From Pseudomonadota bacterium (lineage in GTDB: Bacteria > Myxococcota_A > Bradymonadia > UBA4248): a stretch of 62,357 nucleotides of DNA. Of this stretch, positions 25,078 to 34,563 are shown piece by piece. The DNA is taken from assembly GCA_017441205.1 (NCBI GenBank), contig JAFRYG010000048.1:1-62357 (forward strand). The letters run 5' to 3'. Below the pieces are notes generated by a model. It saw only the letters and a program-made list of their open reading frames with translations. It was not told the DNA's origin and did not search any database. Numbering within the stretch: the stretch's first letter is position 1; each line of letters starts with the position of its first letter. Made by a program: the position numbers and the translations under genes.

Positions 25078-25151
25078 ATGTTGCTTTAAGAATGCCTCTT
25101 ATCCGAGGTGCCTTTCAGGCAATCAAATTAATTTCCCATAAGGAGTCAGTC

Positions 25152-27812
25152 GTGAATAAACGTAACTTAGTGTGTTTGTGTGCAGTCGCCGCCCTCGCAG
25201 TCATGGGCTGCAATGAATCCAAAAAATGGTCAGATTCCCCCACATGCGGCAACGGCATCATCGAACGCGGTGAAATCTGCGATGGTTCAGTCAACGTTTC
25301 CTGCAGCTATTTCAACCCAAATGTCAAATGGCTTACAGGTACCCCCGGCTGCTCCACAAACTGTGAACTTACGCAGGGTTCGTGTTCTGCAGACCCCGGC
25401 ATCATCAGCCAGACCTGCGGCAACAATCAGCTCGATGCGGGTGAAAGCTGCGACGGAACGCAAATCGCCGATCCCAATATGAACTGCGAATTCTTCCTCG
25501 GTGCCGGTGCAACCGGAACCGTTTCCTGCGTCAATTGCCAGCTCTCCTCGAGCTCATGCGTTCCCGCCGGCACTTCCGGCAACTGCGGCAATGGCCAGCT
25601 CGATGCAGGTGAAACCTGCGACGGCAGCGATTTTGGTGGCAAAACATGCATCGATTTCGCCGGCCAAGGCGCAACCGGAAACCTCTCATGTGCAGCCAAC
25701 TGCGTCCTCGACAGCACCGCCTGCGTCCCGGCTACCATCGAAGCCACCTGCGGTAACGGCAAGGTCGAAGCCTCGGAAGAATGCGACGGCGATGCTCTGA
25801 ATCCTAATATAACCGGTGCATCATGCGGAAGTGTCTACGGCGGTGTGTCCGATATAGTCACAGGCGATGCCAAATGCACCGAGACCTGCACCATTGACAT
25901 GTCGGAATGCAAATACTGCGGCGACGGCGTCGTCACCACAGAAAATGGGGAAGAATGCGATACCGAACTCGAAATCTCTGGTGTCACCTGCGAAACCGGA
26001 AAAGGCCCCGGCTCCGAAGGTACCGTTAAATGCACTGAGCGCACCTGCAAATACGACTACAGCGAGTGCTCTGATGTCGAAGTTCCTGCAAACTGCAACG
26101 ATGGCAACCTCGATGATGACGAAGAATGCGATTCCAAAGACGGCAACGTAATTTATAAAGATGATGCCACCTGCGAAACCATCAAGGGCGCCGGTGCTAC
26201 CGGCGAACTCAGCTGCAGCGCTGCATGCAGAATCGATAAATCCGCTTGCGAAGCAGCCGTCTCCGAAGACTGCGGTAACGGAGCTCTCGATGATGGCGAA
26301 GCCTGCGACACCGTCAGCGGCGAAGTGAAATATAAAGATGATGCAACATGCGAAACCATCAAAGGTGCTGGTTTCACCGGCAACCTCAGCTGCGATAAAT
26401 GCAAGGTCGTCGATACCGAATGCAAAGCAGCAGAGCCCCAATGCGGTGACAATGCCCTCAACGGTACCGAAGAATGCGAAACCGTCGATGGTCAGGTGAC
26501 CTATATCGAGGATAAAACCTGCGAATCCTACGAAGGCAAAGGTGCTACCGGCGAACTGGCCTGCAATGAATGCGCCATCGATCACAAGGCATGCAAAGCC
26601 GCGGAACCGCCCAAGACCTGCCCGAACGGCAAAATCGACGGCGAGGAAGAATGTGACGGTAATGATAAAATTGCTGCCAACTTCTCCTGTGGAGACGGTA
26701 AAAAACTCATTACTGCCGGCAAGGTCGTCTGCAACGATAACTGCACCGTCAATAAAGAACAATCCTGCAAGGACGCCTGCGGCGACACCGTCAAGGACAG
26801 CGGCGAAGACTGCGATGGCAGCGTTCCTGCTACCGAAACATGCGCAAAACATGATGCCAACAAACCAGAGGGTGCCGTCAAATGTACAGCATGCAAGTTC
26901 GATTACAGCGATTGCAAAGCCGCAGCAGTCACCTGCCCGAACGGCAAGATCGACGGCACGGAAGAATGCGACGGCAATAAAGTTGCTGATGGCTTCTCAT
27001 GCGGAACCGGCAAAAAACTGAAAGACGCTTTCGTCTGCAAGAATGACTGCACCATCGATAAAGCGCAATCCTGCATCGATGCATGCGGCGACAACGTCAA
27101 GGACGATGGCGAAGACTGCGATGGCACCGTTCCTGCCACCGAAACATGCGCAAAACACGATGCCAACAAACCAGATGGTGCCGTCAAATGTACAGCATGC
27201 AAGTTCGATTACTCAGACTGCAAAGCCGCTTCAACAACCTGTACAGCCAATGCTACCCGTTGCGATGGCAATAAGCTCTACACCTGCGACAGTGAAGGTA
27301 ATAATGAGACATCAATTGATTGTCCGGCTGATAAAATGTGCCTGAAAAAAATCAATACAGATACAGGTTCAATGTGTGTTGATAAGTGGGATCATTGGGA
27401 AACATTTGACGATGTAACCAAGAAAGACTCAGCCTATACTACATCCAATAATTATACGAATGCGAATGGGACTTTTGTCATTGTCGGTCGAACAGATAAC
27501 CCCAAAGGTATTGATGATGAACAAGGGATTATCTTTACTTCATCAAAAGAACATATTACCGCTACGGTGAGTTCTGGTGTTTCCAAACTTGCGGTCGATA
27601 TCAAATCTGCATATCAATCCAACAACGCTCGTACTGTTGTCGTTACTGTTAACGGCACAAAATGTGGTGAAGGCTCGGTTAAACCTTCAAATCCCAATGC
27701 AACAATAACCTGTGATTCTCTTACAGCAAAAGGTAGTGTTGAAATTAAGGTTACAACATCAACAAGTAAACAAGTTATCGTCGATAATCTGCGTTGGAAT
27801 GATAATTTATAG
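25152..27812 (+). CDS. large lipoprotein of myxobacterial Cys-rich repeats with beta-sandwich-like tail
   Basis: Envelope lipoprotein of 886 residues, function unknown. I chose GTG 25152, 6 bases behind GGAG; the signal ends LAVMGC. About eleven repeats follow with the pattern CGNGxxDxGExCDG ... C ... GxGATGxLxC ... C, the Myxococcus Cys-rich disulfide repeat. A short Cys motif (CDGNKLYTCDSEGN) leads into a C-terminal domain of about 150 residues without Cys repeats (WETFDDVTKKDSAYT ... VIVDNLRW). Its strand pattern resembles the jelly-roll module at the end of some secreted nucleases and carbohydrate-active proteins. The repeats probably form a rigid stalk that displays this domain. Transcription ends at a strong hairpin at 27837. 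Confidence 0.85.
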   Translation: MNKRNLVCLCAVAALAVMGCNESKKWSDSPTCGNGIIERGEICDGSVNVSCSYFNPNVKWLTGTPGCSTNCELTQGSCSADPGIISQTCGNNQLDAGESCDGTQIADPNMNCEFFLGAGATGTVSCVNCQLSSSSCVPAGTSGNCGNGQLDAGETCDGSDFGGKTCIDFAGQGATGNLSCAANCVLDSTACVPATIEATCGNGKVEASEECDGDALNPNITGASCGSVYGGVSDIVTGDAKCTETCTIDMSECKYCGDGVVTTENGEECDTELEISGVTCETGKGPGSEGTVKCTERTCKYDYSECSDVEVPANCNDGNLDDDEECDSKDGNVIYKDDATCETIKGAGATGELSCSAACRIDKSACEAAVSEDCGNGALDDGEACDTVSGEVKYKDDATCETIKGAGFTGNLSCDKCKVVDTECKAAEPQCGDNALNGTEECETVDGQVTYIEDKTCESYEGKGATGELACNECAIDHKACKAAEPPKTCPNGKIDGEEECDGNDKIAANFSCGDGKKLITAGKVVCNDNCTVNKEQSCKDACGDTVKDSGEDCDGSVPATETCAKHDANKPEGAVKCTACKFDYSDCKAAAVTCPNGKIDGTEECDGNKVADGFSCGTGKKLKDAFVCKNDCTIDKAQSCIDACGDNVKDDGEDCDGTVPATETCAKHDANKPDGAVKCTACKFDYSDCKAASTTCTANATRCDGNKLYTCDSEGNNETSIDCPADKMCLKKINTDTGSMCVDKWDHWETFDDVTKKDSAYTTSNNYTNANGTFVIVGRTDNPKGIDDEQGIIFTSSKEHITATVSSGVSKLAVDIKSAYQSNNARTVVVTVNGTKCGEGSVKPSNPNATITCDSLTAKGSVEIKVTTSTSKQVIVDNLRWNDNL

Positions 27813-27836
27813 ATTATTGTTTAGTTATTGAATTAG

Positions 27837-27863
27837 GCCGCTTCTTCAGAAGCGGCTTTTTTT
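27837..27863 (+). terminator. intrinsic terminator after the Cys-rich lipoprotein
   Basis: Perfect stem GCCGCTTC/GAAGCGGC, loop TTCA, then seven T, 24 bases after the stop at 27812. Confidence 0.92.
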
Positions 27864-28000
27864 GTCCTCTCAAAAACAATCGAGGGCATTCGACAAACAC
27901 CCCAAAGACATCACTCCAGATTGCTTTTCTTTCGGAGGGGGGATGGGGGAACCGCTTTCTTTTGGCACAAAAGAAAGGGTTCACACATAAGCCTGCAGCA

Positions 28001-28064
28001 TGCAGCGCGTATGCCGCAGGCATAGCGATGCACAAAGCCGCCGTATTGCAAGGCAATAGGCGGC
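28001..28064. repeat. pair of TAT/ATA-C hairpins in a convergent gap
   Basis: First, 28001-28032: outer TGCAGCGC/GCGATGCA with one mismatch, unpaired G at 28009, inner TATGCC/GGCATA, loop GCA. Second, 28037-28064: perfect outer GCCGCC/GGCGGC, unpaired G at 28043, inner TATTGC/GCAATA, loop AAG. They lie between the terminator of the lipoprotein gene and the terminator of the SspB-like gene. Confidence 0.8.
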
Positions 28065-28090
28065 AAAAAAAGAGGCTCAAAAGAGCCTCT
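28065..28090 (-). terminator. intrinsic terminator of the SspB-like gene
   Basis: On the minus strand: stem AGAGGCTC/GAGCCTCT, loop TTTT, then a run of T (28065-28071). It starts 7 bases after the stop at 28097. Confidence 0.9.
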
Positions 28091-28096
28091 CATTAT

Positions 28097-28630
28097 TCAT
28101 ACGAAATGAAGTGGTTTAAACTCGCGAGGACCATCATCTTCCTCGTCCTCATCCTCGTCTTCATCCTCGTCATTCGAATCCTTAAAGCGCTTCAGGGCAT
28201 CCTCAAAGGCGAATTCCTTGAGCTCCGGAAATTCTCCCAACAGCGAGCAATCCTTGGTTTCTTCAAACATTTCGCGCGTTTCGGGGGGAAGAAACTGCAT
28301 AATTTCTTCCTCATTGAACACGTTGATCCAGACAAAGACCTGCTCCGTGCGCTCCGAAAGTATCGAACACACCGCATCCCATGGAATATTGCAGAAATGC
28401 GGCACACCCTTGAACGAGAGGCTGGCCCGGATGCCGCGCTCATCAACTGCAAAATCATCAATTCCGTACTGATAGCTGAAATTGAGATTCACAATCGGCG
28501 TATTCAAAAACTGAGGCAATTCGACGCCCGGACGATTCCGAAGAATGCGCACCATGGTAACGCCCGATTCCAGAAGATGTTCCGCGACTTTATAATGAGA
28601 AATGTCTGAATTACAGGGAAATAGCTGCAT
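28097..28630 (-). CDS. SspB-like ClpXP adaptor protein with acidic tail
   Basis: Protein of 177 residues. The first 130 match the SspB family (stringent starvation protein B): AEHLLESGVTMVRIL, an LPQFLNTPIVNLNFSY strand region, ISxxxRF-like IRASLSFKGVPHFCNIPWDAV. SspB hands ssrA-tagged and other substrates to ClpXP. E. coli SspB ends in a short ClpX-binding motif; here the tail is a long Asp/Glu run (about 155-168) ending REFKPLHFV, where LHFV resembles the usual hydrophobic ClpX-docking end. ATG 28630 was chosen over a GTG three codons upstream. The gene follows the Ala/Pro lipoprotein on the same strand after 85 bases. Confidence 0.78.
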   Translation of the reverse strand: MQLFPCNSDISHYKVAEHLLESGVTMVRILRNRPGVELPQFLNTPIVNLNFSYQYGIDDFAVDERGIRASLSFKGVPHFCNIPWDAVCSILSERTEQVFVWINVFNEEEIMQFLPPETREMFEETKDCSLLGEFPELKEFAFEDALKRFKDSNDEDEDEDEDEEDDGPREFKPLHFV

Positions 28631-28715
28631 GAGAACCACCCGGCAAAGAACGCAGCATCACAACGCTGTGTGATGCCGCTCGACAGAGAGATTGAAAGCA
28701 GAAACAGGACTCAGC

Positions 28716-29591
28716 TTACGGAGCGACCGGTGCGGCAGGCGCAGCTTCGGGAGCAGGGGCCGGGGCTGCTGCGGGAACAGGAGCCGGGGCTGCTGCGGGA
28801 GCTGCTTCAGGGGCAGGGGCTGCTGCGGGAGCAGGTGCGGGTGCAGGAGCAGCTGCGGGAGCAGGTGCTGGTGCAGGAGCAGCTGCAGGAGCAGGAACGG
28901 GTGCGGGTGCGGGAACTGCTGCATCCGGTGCAGGAACGGGTGCGGGGGCTGCGCCATCGGCGACAGGAGCGGGGGCATCCGCAGGCGGAACATCCTCGGG
29001 AGGAGCAATCGGAGCAAGAATTTCCTTGATCGTCGCATCGATTGCTTCGCGCTCAGGAGCATTCTGGCATTTCTGGAAAGCAGCCATACCAAAAGCAACG
29101 CTGATAAGACGCGACTGATTGGCCTGGTTGATGCTCTGCTGAACTTCTTCGGGATAGGTCTGAAGAATCTTTGTGCTCAAAAGCTTGGCTTCAACTTCCG
29201 GCGTCTTGAGCGCCTTGAGTTCGGCGAGTACTTCCGCACAGGTGTCTTTCTTGGCCGTGTCGGCAATTGAAGTCATTACGCTGAGAAGATTGTCGACAGC
29301 GGCCTGAGCTTCGGGCGGAACCGGAGGCAAAGGAGCTGCAGGTGGTTCCATGCCTGGCGCAGGCGGAACCATCCCCGCTTCCGGCTTGGGAGCATCAGCT
29401 GCCGGCGCAGCATCCGGTGCCGGGGCAGGTGCCGCATCCGGTGCGGGTGCCGGGGCAGGAGCTGCATCCGGTGCGGGAGCAGCAGCTTCAGGTGCTGCCG
29501 CAGGTGTCTGCTCTGCTTTCTTTTCGCAGGCAACAAAAGCCATGCTCGCAATCAAAATACTGGCAATCACGAGAGATACTCGCTTAAACAT
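28716..29591 (-). CDS. Ala/Pro-rich repeat lipoprotein
   Basis: Envelope lipoprotein of 291 residues. The signal ends MAFVAC. It then has two low-complexity Ala-Pro regions (about 25-70 and 200-291; AAAPAPAP-type), which flank a helical middle domain (about 85-190) with two Cys (DTCAEVLAEL and FQKCQNAP). The Ala-Pro arms are probably extended and span the periplasm or cross the peptidoglycan. No enzymatic motif is visible. GGAG 7 bases upstream supports ATG 29591; an ATG two codons earlier is too close to the RBS. Function unknown. Confidence 0.8.
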   Translation of the reverse strand: MFKRVSLVIASILIASMAFVACEKKAEQTPAAAPEAAAPAPDAAPAPAPAPDAAPAPAPDAAPAADAPKPEAGMVPPAPGMEPPAAPLPPVPPEAQAAVDNLLSVMTSIADTAKKDTCAEVLAELKALKTPEVEAKLLSTKILQTYPEEVQQSINQANQSRLISVAFGMAAFQKCQNAPEREAIDATIKEILAPIAPPEDVPPADAPAPVADGAAPAPVPAPDAAVPAPAPVPAPAAAPAPAPAPAAAPAPAPAPAAAPAPEAAPAAAPAPVPAAAPAPAPEAAPAAPVAP

Positions 29592-29785
29592 ATTCATTCT
29601 CCTTAACAGATAAATTCAGGCCGCAGTTAAACTGCTCATCCCCCGAACAATAATGCGCGTTTTATAATCCCCGGAGGCGCATAAAAGCAACGAAATAAAT
29701 GTTCGCGCGGGGGCAGCTGAACTCATGTCCATGAGACATGGCCAACACACAGACATGAGATTCCCCGCATAAACGATAAAATCTC

Positions 29786-30679
29786 CTAAAATCGCTTGCG
29801 AATCATACTCGACAAGTCGTTGAAATTATTCAAAAATCGCAAACTCGCCGGACATCCGGCAAGCGGCGTCTGAATACAGCTTATCGCCCAGTCCGGGGTA
29901 TAGGAACGCGTTCGCAGATACAGCTGCATATCCTCATAAATCAGAGGTTCTTCCCGGGCCATCACCGCAGGAAGTGCCAAATCGAGCGAAAAAACATCTC
30001 CTATCACGACCTGAGGCCGTTCCTCACTGATGATCTTTTTATACCCCATGTGATCGACATCAATCGTTCGAGGTCCAAAATCCACAGGATTCGGATTATT
30101 CCCCAAAACGAACTTCCCGGCATGTCCGCGAACCCTAAACTGCGCAGAAGGATTATTCTCATGATCCACAGGCTTGAGTCCGATGTACTCAAATTTCTGA
30201 ATAATCCTCGATGTCGGGGAATTGCTCGCCACGACAATTTCAAAATCACGATCCAAAAGTTCCTGAAATGCCGCCGCAACCTGCGGTTCCGGCGTATTGG
30301 AATGCTCAAGCGGTTCGAGATTCATCGCCGCATGCGCATCTTCGGCAATGTCCATGAATGACAGGGACCCCATCCTCTCCATGATTCCCACGATCGATTC
30401 CGGCGGATCATTCCTCCATTCATCCAGCTGATTCATCACACAGATTGCCTGCATAAATAAATCTTCATCGCAGTACGCTGAAATGCGGCCATTGTGATAC
30501 CAGCCATGACTATCCGGAAACTGCAGGATATAACGCCAGACCGTCTCGTAGAGCAGTTCAAACTCCTCGCGCCGAATGCCACACTGTTCCTCAAGCACAC
30601 GAATGATGTACTGCAGCTCGAACTCGTATTCATGCTGAATATTCGTTAATGTACCGTCAAAATCAGTAAGAACTTTCAT
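29786..30679 (-). CDS. HAD-superfamily hydrolase
   Basis: Protein of 297 residues beginning MKVLTDFDGTLTN, the HAD motif I with the nucleophile Asp. Motif II is likely IVVASNSPTS, the Lys of motif III lies in the following region, and motif IV is VVIGDVFSLD. The cap is inserted after motif I and is unusually long (about 130 residues), so this is a C1-type phosphatase-like member. The substrate is unknown. No strong Shine-Dalgarno sequence is seen before the ATG at 30679. It is followed on the same strand by the Ala/Pro lipoprotein after a 194-base gap. Confidence 0.83.
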   Translation of the reverse strand: MKVLTDFDGTLTNIQHEYEFELQYIIRVLEEQCGIRREEFELLYETVWRYILQFPDSHGWYHNGRISAYCDEDLFMQAICVMNQLDEWRNDPPESIVGIMERMGSLSFMDIAEDAHAAMNLEPLEHSNTPEPQVAAAFQELLDRDFEIVVASNSPTSRIIQKFEYIGLKPVDHENNPSAQFRVRGHAGKFVLGNNPNPVDFGPRTIDVDHMGYKKIISEERPQVVIGDVFSLDLALPAVMAREEPLIYEDMQLYLRTRSYTPDWAISCIQTPLAGCPASLRFLNNFNDLSSMIRKRF

Positions 30680-30787
30680 AGCAATACGGAGACGAAAGAC
30701 GTCAGATGGCTCCCCCCTCAGGGCGAACAAAACTGTTCACGATGATATAGGAAAAGCATGTTAATGGGCAATCCAAAAGGTTTTTTT

Positions 30788-30951
30788 TATTATGCATTAC
30801 CCATTATGCATTATGCATTACCCATTATGCATCACCCCACATTAATCATCTGTACAGACGTGTCGCGACACGTCTCTAACAAGAATTACGCATTACGAAT
30901 TACGCATTATGCATTGCGCATTACGAATTACGAATTACGCATTACGAATTC
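30788..30951. repeat. heptanucleotide repeats around an AGACGTGTCG palindrome
   Basis: The 410-base gap 30680-31089 contains ATTATGC/ATTACCC heptamers at 30788-30832, a perfect 20-base palindrome with half-site AGACGTGTCG at 30856-30875, and ATTACGA/ATTACGC heptamers at 30884-30951. It is the most extended heptamer block of the window. An inverted repeat TTGAGAT-N9-ATCTCAA (31030-31052) nearer the serpin gene may be an operator. Confidence 0.82.
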
Positions 30952-31089
30952 CTCCGAAACAAACAGCCATAAAATATATCCCTCCATCTGTTGAAAAGAG
31001 GAATTTATTTACCTATCCTGAAAACCGCTTTGAGATGTCGCAATAATCTCAATTAATTTCAATTTCTTACGTTAGATACGGAGTCAATA

Positions 31090-32574
31090 ATGCTTAAAAA
31101 ATCCATTCTTTCTGCGCTCATTCTAGCTCTAATTGCATCCCCTATCATCGCATGCAGTGACAGCGACTCGAATGATTCAGACACACAATCCCAAACAGAC
31201 GGCCAGAAAACCGATGGCGACAAGACTGATGGCCAGAAAACCGATGGCGACAAGACCGATGGTCAGAAAACCGATGGCAATAAAACTGACGGCGACAAGA
31301 CCGACGGCAATAAAACCGACGGTGACAAGACCGACGGCGACAAAAATGCCGATTTCCTGAAGGAAATCCGCTCCAGCAAACCTTATGTCAAATCCGACAT
31401 CAAAACCGCCGATCTGGAATCCACTGTCAAAGGTCAGTATGACCTGAACTTCGACCTGCTTCGCAATTCCGCTGATCAACTCGGTCAGAACAATGCCATG
31501 ATCTCCACTTTCAGCATTCAGTCCGCACTCGCCATGGCATGGGCCGGTGCAAAAGACAAAACTGCCGAAAGCATGAAAAAAGCCCTCCACTTCGACGACA
31601 ATACCCACAAAGTCTTCAACAAGCTCAATGAACTCATTCTGTCCAGAAGAGCCGAAGCCATCAAGACCGAATACGAAGACAGGGATGCCATCGACATCAA
31701 TATCACCAACGATATGTATTTCTCGCCCGATCACAAATGGGCCGAAAGCTGGCTCGATATTCTGTCGACAAATTACAATGCCGGACTCACCGAAATGAAT
31801 TTCAAGGCCGACCCCGAAAAGGCCAGAAAATATATCAATGATGCCATCAGTTCCGCCACACATGATCGCATCCAGGATATCCTCCCCGATGGCAGCATTA
31901 CCGTAGACACAAAATCCGTCCTCACAAATGCCATCTACTTCAAAGCCCCCTGGAAAGGTGGATTCTTCAAAGCCACACAGAAGCTTTCATTCAACAAACT
32001 GAGTGCCGGCAAAGTCGACGTCGATCACATCGAGGCGTCCGGGCACTTTCCCTACATGAAGAGCGATCAATACCAGGTCCTCGACATTGCGCTGCGCGAC
32101 GACAGCTTCAATATTCTGATGATACTGCCGGAAGATGGCGAATTCGAATCTGTCCAGACCTCCCTGAGCGGTGATGAAATCAAATCCATCATGGACAAAC
32201 TCGAAACCACTCGCGCCAACGTCGATATCCCCATTTTTACCTTCAAAACATCCATATCACTCAAGAAACCGCTGCAGGCCCTCGGAATGGATATCCCGTT
32301 TGATCCCAAAAATGCTGATTTCTCCGGTATGACCGAAGATCAAAACGATTTCTTTATCGATGAAATCTATCACAAGACCTTCATGGGCCTCGATGAAAAT
32401 GGTATCGAAGCTGCTGCGGCCACCGCTGTTGTTATGGCTGGCAACAGCAGCGCACAGGTCGATCCGCCGGTTCCGTTCGTGCTCGATCGTCCCTTCTTCT
32501 TCGTCGTCTACGAACACGAATCGCATACACCGATGTTCGTTGGCCGGGTCATGGATCCTTCTGCCGGCAAATAA
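31090..32574 (+). CDS. secreted serpin lipoprotein with TDGxK repeat linker
   Basis: Predicted surface-exposed serine/cysteine protease inhibitor of 494 residues. The signal ends SPIIAC (lipobox). Ten tandem TDG(Q/N/D)K pentapeptides (about residues 37-86) form a linker. The serpin domain follows: STFSIQSALAMAWAGA, TNAIYFKAPWKGGF and the C-terminal signature PFVLDRPFFFVVYEHES. The reactive loop keeps an inhibitor-type hinge (NGIEAAAATAVVMA), so it should inhibit by the usual conformational trap. P1 is probably near VVMAGNSS but cannot be fixed by eye. GGAG 6 bases upstream supports the ATG. A strong terminator follows. It may protect the cell against host or competitor proteases. Confidence 0.95.
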   Translation: MLKKSILSALILALIASPIIACSDSDSNDSDTQSQTDGQKTDGDKTDGQKTDGDKTDGQKTDGNKTDGDKTDGNKTDGDKTDGDKNADFLKEIRSSKPYVKSDIKTADLESTVKGQYDLNFDLLRNSADQLGQNNAMISTFSIQSALAMAWAGAKDKTAESMKKALHFDDNTHKVFNKLNELILSRRAEAIKTEYEDRDAIDINITNDMYFSPDHKWAESWLDILSTNYNAGLTEMNFKADPEKARKYINDAISSATHDRIQDILPDGSITVDTKSVLTNAIYFKAPWKGGFFKATQKLSFNKLSAGKVDVDHIEASGHFPYMKSDQYQVLDIALRDDSFNILMILPEDGEFESVQTSLSGDEIKSIMDKLETTRANVDIPIFTFKTSISLKKPLQALGMDIPFDPKNADFSGMTEDQNDFFIDEIYHKTFMGLDENGIEAAAATAVVMAGNSSAQVDPPVPFVLDRPFFFVVYEHESHTPMFVGRVMDPSAGK

Positions 32575-32597
32575 TAAATTTCTGATATTCCATTTTT

Positions 32598-32623
32598 GGC
32601 CCGATTTATTCGGGCCTTTTTTT
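32598..32623 (+). terminator. intrinsic terminator after the serpin gene
   Basis: Stem GGCCCGA/TCGGGCC, loop TTTAT, then seven T, 24 bases after the serpin stop. Confidence 0.92.
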
Positions 32624-32636
32624 ATCTGTGTCCCGT

Positions 32637-32700
32637 CGCTATTGGCTCCGCCAATACGCGCCGGCGCGCGGCTTTTCGCTGCCGCTCAATACGCCGCGCG
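32637..32700. repeat. pair of TAT/ATA-C hairpins in a convergent gap
   Basis: First, 32637-32660: outer CGC/GCG, inner TATTGGC/GCCAATA, loop TCC, unpaired C at 32657. Second, 32665-32700: perfect outer arms CGCGCGGC/GCCGCGCG and unpaired C at 32692, but the inner part (TTTTCGC against CGCTCAATA) pairs poorly. It lies between the serpin terminator and the converging lipoprotein gene. Confidence 0.75.
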
Positions 32701-32706
32701 ATCCTT

Positions 32707-34563
32707 TTACTGACCCTCACGAAAACGAAGATCCAATTCGCTGTCCACCGTTATTCCGAGATTGTCAGTCCCAAACAATACATCAAATTCAGATGCGTCA
32801 TCCATCATGCCAAGAAATCGCGACGGATAGCTCAAACACCCCGCACCATCGTATTCCTCCCCTGTGAATCCGCACAAATCGCGCAAGATTCCTTTCGCCC
32901 TTCTTGCATGCTTTACTCTATCGGCAAATGCATCCCCAAAAAGACGCGTCACTCGCAATTCCGCAAACAGGTGTTCATCGACATTATCCTGCTTTGCGTT
33001 TTCGTATGATGCCGTCGATAAAATATAATGATTCTCCGTCATCCGTTCACGGATGGCCCCCGAAAACACGCCCGATAAATCCATCATCCCGAAATCTCTC
33101 GAAGTACCGATTTCCGGCACAGACTGATAGGTCGAAAACATATCGTACAATTCACCGACGACGACGGGAAGCTCGCTTCCCCACACATCGATTTTGCCCT
33201 CGGCATCTATCCTGTCTTCACCAAAATGGAGCTTGCCCAGTTCAAAAATCAATCCTTCCAGGCGAGGAATAAATACATCCATCGGCGGATCCGAAAGCAG
33301 ATGGTATAGCTCGGTTGCCAGAACTCTCCTGCCGCGATCCTTATCATCGGAATTCTGTTCAGCCCGCTGGATATATTCCGTCAGCATCGAAAGGACCTTC
33401 GCAGTCTTTATCCCGATGCGGAATCCCGCAATATTCTGATTAGAAAACCGGTCCATGGGAACCTTCAGCTGCTGAATTTGGTTCAGCCGGTTCGTATCCG
33501 AAAATTGCAGCGAATAATGCATCCCCAGCCTGGTTCCGTTCAGCTTCAGAAAATACTCGCTGTGCGGATACTCCTCACTAAACTTGCTGAGCATTTGGCT
33601 CATTTCTCTAAAATAATAGGTATCAATATCATCATCGTCCGAATCGCCGGCACCCTCTTGAATCTGCCCGCTCCACGAAGCCATCCGGGACTTCATCAAA
33701 TCGGCCATTTTGACATGATCAAAATATCCCAGAGCAAGAACATCCTTTTTCAGACCCGCAAAACGTGTCGATTTAACGGGATTTACAGCATGTTTCAGAC
33801 ATCCCGGCAAAACACTCTCATCCGCATCGGCAAGAAAAACATAAGTGACGACGCCATCCAGACCATAATGAGCAGCGACAGCAATCCCATAATGCTGAGG
33901 CTGTCCATAATTGCGGCAAACCCAGTCATGACGAAGATCTCCGTCCGAACCGCATAATTCTTCAGTCAAATCCAAAACAAACCAGGGATTTTCGCCCACT
34001 TCGATGCGCTTTCCCAACAAATCGTAAGCATCCGGATTCGAGGTGTCCACCCCGATCCCCTGCCACAACCTCGTTCTGAATGCAGCCGAATCCTCTGTCG
34101 TAAACTTCATTACAGGCAGCATTCCATTCATATAAAAGACAAAATCATCGTGTCCGTTCTCATGCAATCCCCAGGATTTGGCCTGTCCCGAATAGTCAGC
34201 TGCCAGATCCCCAAAACTGCGCAATCCTTTCAGGACCATGCATACAGACGGTTCATCACTGCAAGCACGCTCAATCACTGCATTTGTTTCGGTAAATGTA
34301 TTCCGGAATGATCGGACAAATGGTCCCAGAACCATCGCAGCCAACCCGTTGCCGGCATCAAAATGATGCGTCGATGCAATCAGAACGGGAGTATTTTCAG
34401 GAACATAGTCCAAAAGACTGTTGACGGTATTATTCCACTCCGCCTGAATATCTGCGACATTCTGAGGCCCCAGAGAACTCGCCTTATTGCAGGAACAAAA
34501 GACCACTGCACAGGTCAAAAAAATCGCCAACAGAACGAAATGTCTGAATAAATCATGAACCAT
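32707..34563 (-). CDS. large lipoprotein of unknown function
   Basis: Protein of 618 residues. The N-terminus (FVLLAIFLTCAVVFCSC) is a lipoprotein signal, so it should be anchored in the envelope. The mature part is mixed alpha/beta without low-complexity regions apart from DSDDDDID near the middle. It begins ADIQAEWNNTVNSLLDYVP, and it contains scattered Cys (SDEPSVCMVLKG, EELCGSDGDL, DWVCRNYG, LRDLCGF). I recognise no catalytic motif or family. The size, lack of repeats and single-gene setting resemble the large uncharacterised lipoproteins of Myxococcota. GGAG lies 11 bases before the ATG. Confidence 0.75.
   Translation of the reverse strand: MVHDLFRHFVLLAIFLTCAVVFCSCNKASSLGPQNVADIQAEWNNTVNSLLDYVPENTPVLIASTHHFDAGNGLAAMVLGPFVRSFRNTFTETNAVIERACSDEPSVCMVLKGLRSFGDLAADYSGQAKSWGLHENGHDDFVFYMNGMLPVMKFTTEDSAAFRTRLWQGIGVDTSNPDAYDLLGKRIEVGENPWFVLDLTEELCGSDGDLRHDWVCRNYGQPQHYGIAVAAHYGLDGVVTYVFLADADESVLPGCLKHAVNPVKSTRFAGLKKDVLALGYFDHVKMADLMKSRMASWSGQIQEGAGDSDDDDIDTYYFREMSQMLSKFSEEYPHSEYFLKLNGTRLGMHYSLQFSDTNRLNQIQQLKVPMDRFSNQNIAGFRIGIKTAKVLSMLTEYIQRAEQNSDDKDRGRRVLATELYHLLSDPPMDVFIPRLEGLIFELGKLHFGEDRIDAEGKIDVWGSELPVVVGELYDMFSTYQSVPEIGTSRDFGMMDLSGVFSGAIRERMTENHYILSTASYENAKQDNVDEHLFAELRVTRLFGDAFADRVKHARRAKGILRDLCGFTGEEYDGAGCLSYPSRFLGMMDDASEFDVLFGTDNLGITVDSELDLRFREGQ

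Noticed and set aside
25821..26852. 343-codon frame antisense to the Cys-rich lipoprotein
   Set aside because: Repetitive shadow of the CGNG repeats on the sense strand.
28692..29270. Cys- and Gly-rich plus-strand frame opposite the Ala/Pro lipoprotein
   Set aside because: Low-complexity mirror of the GC-rich Ala-Pro codons; the lipoprotein has RBS and signal peptide.
30788..30951. Possible CRISPR array
   Set aside because: The repeat period is 7 bases and there are no spacers; no cas genes in the window.
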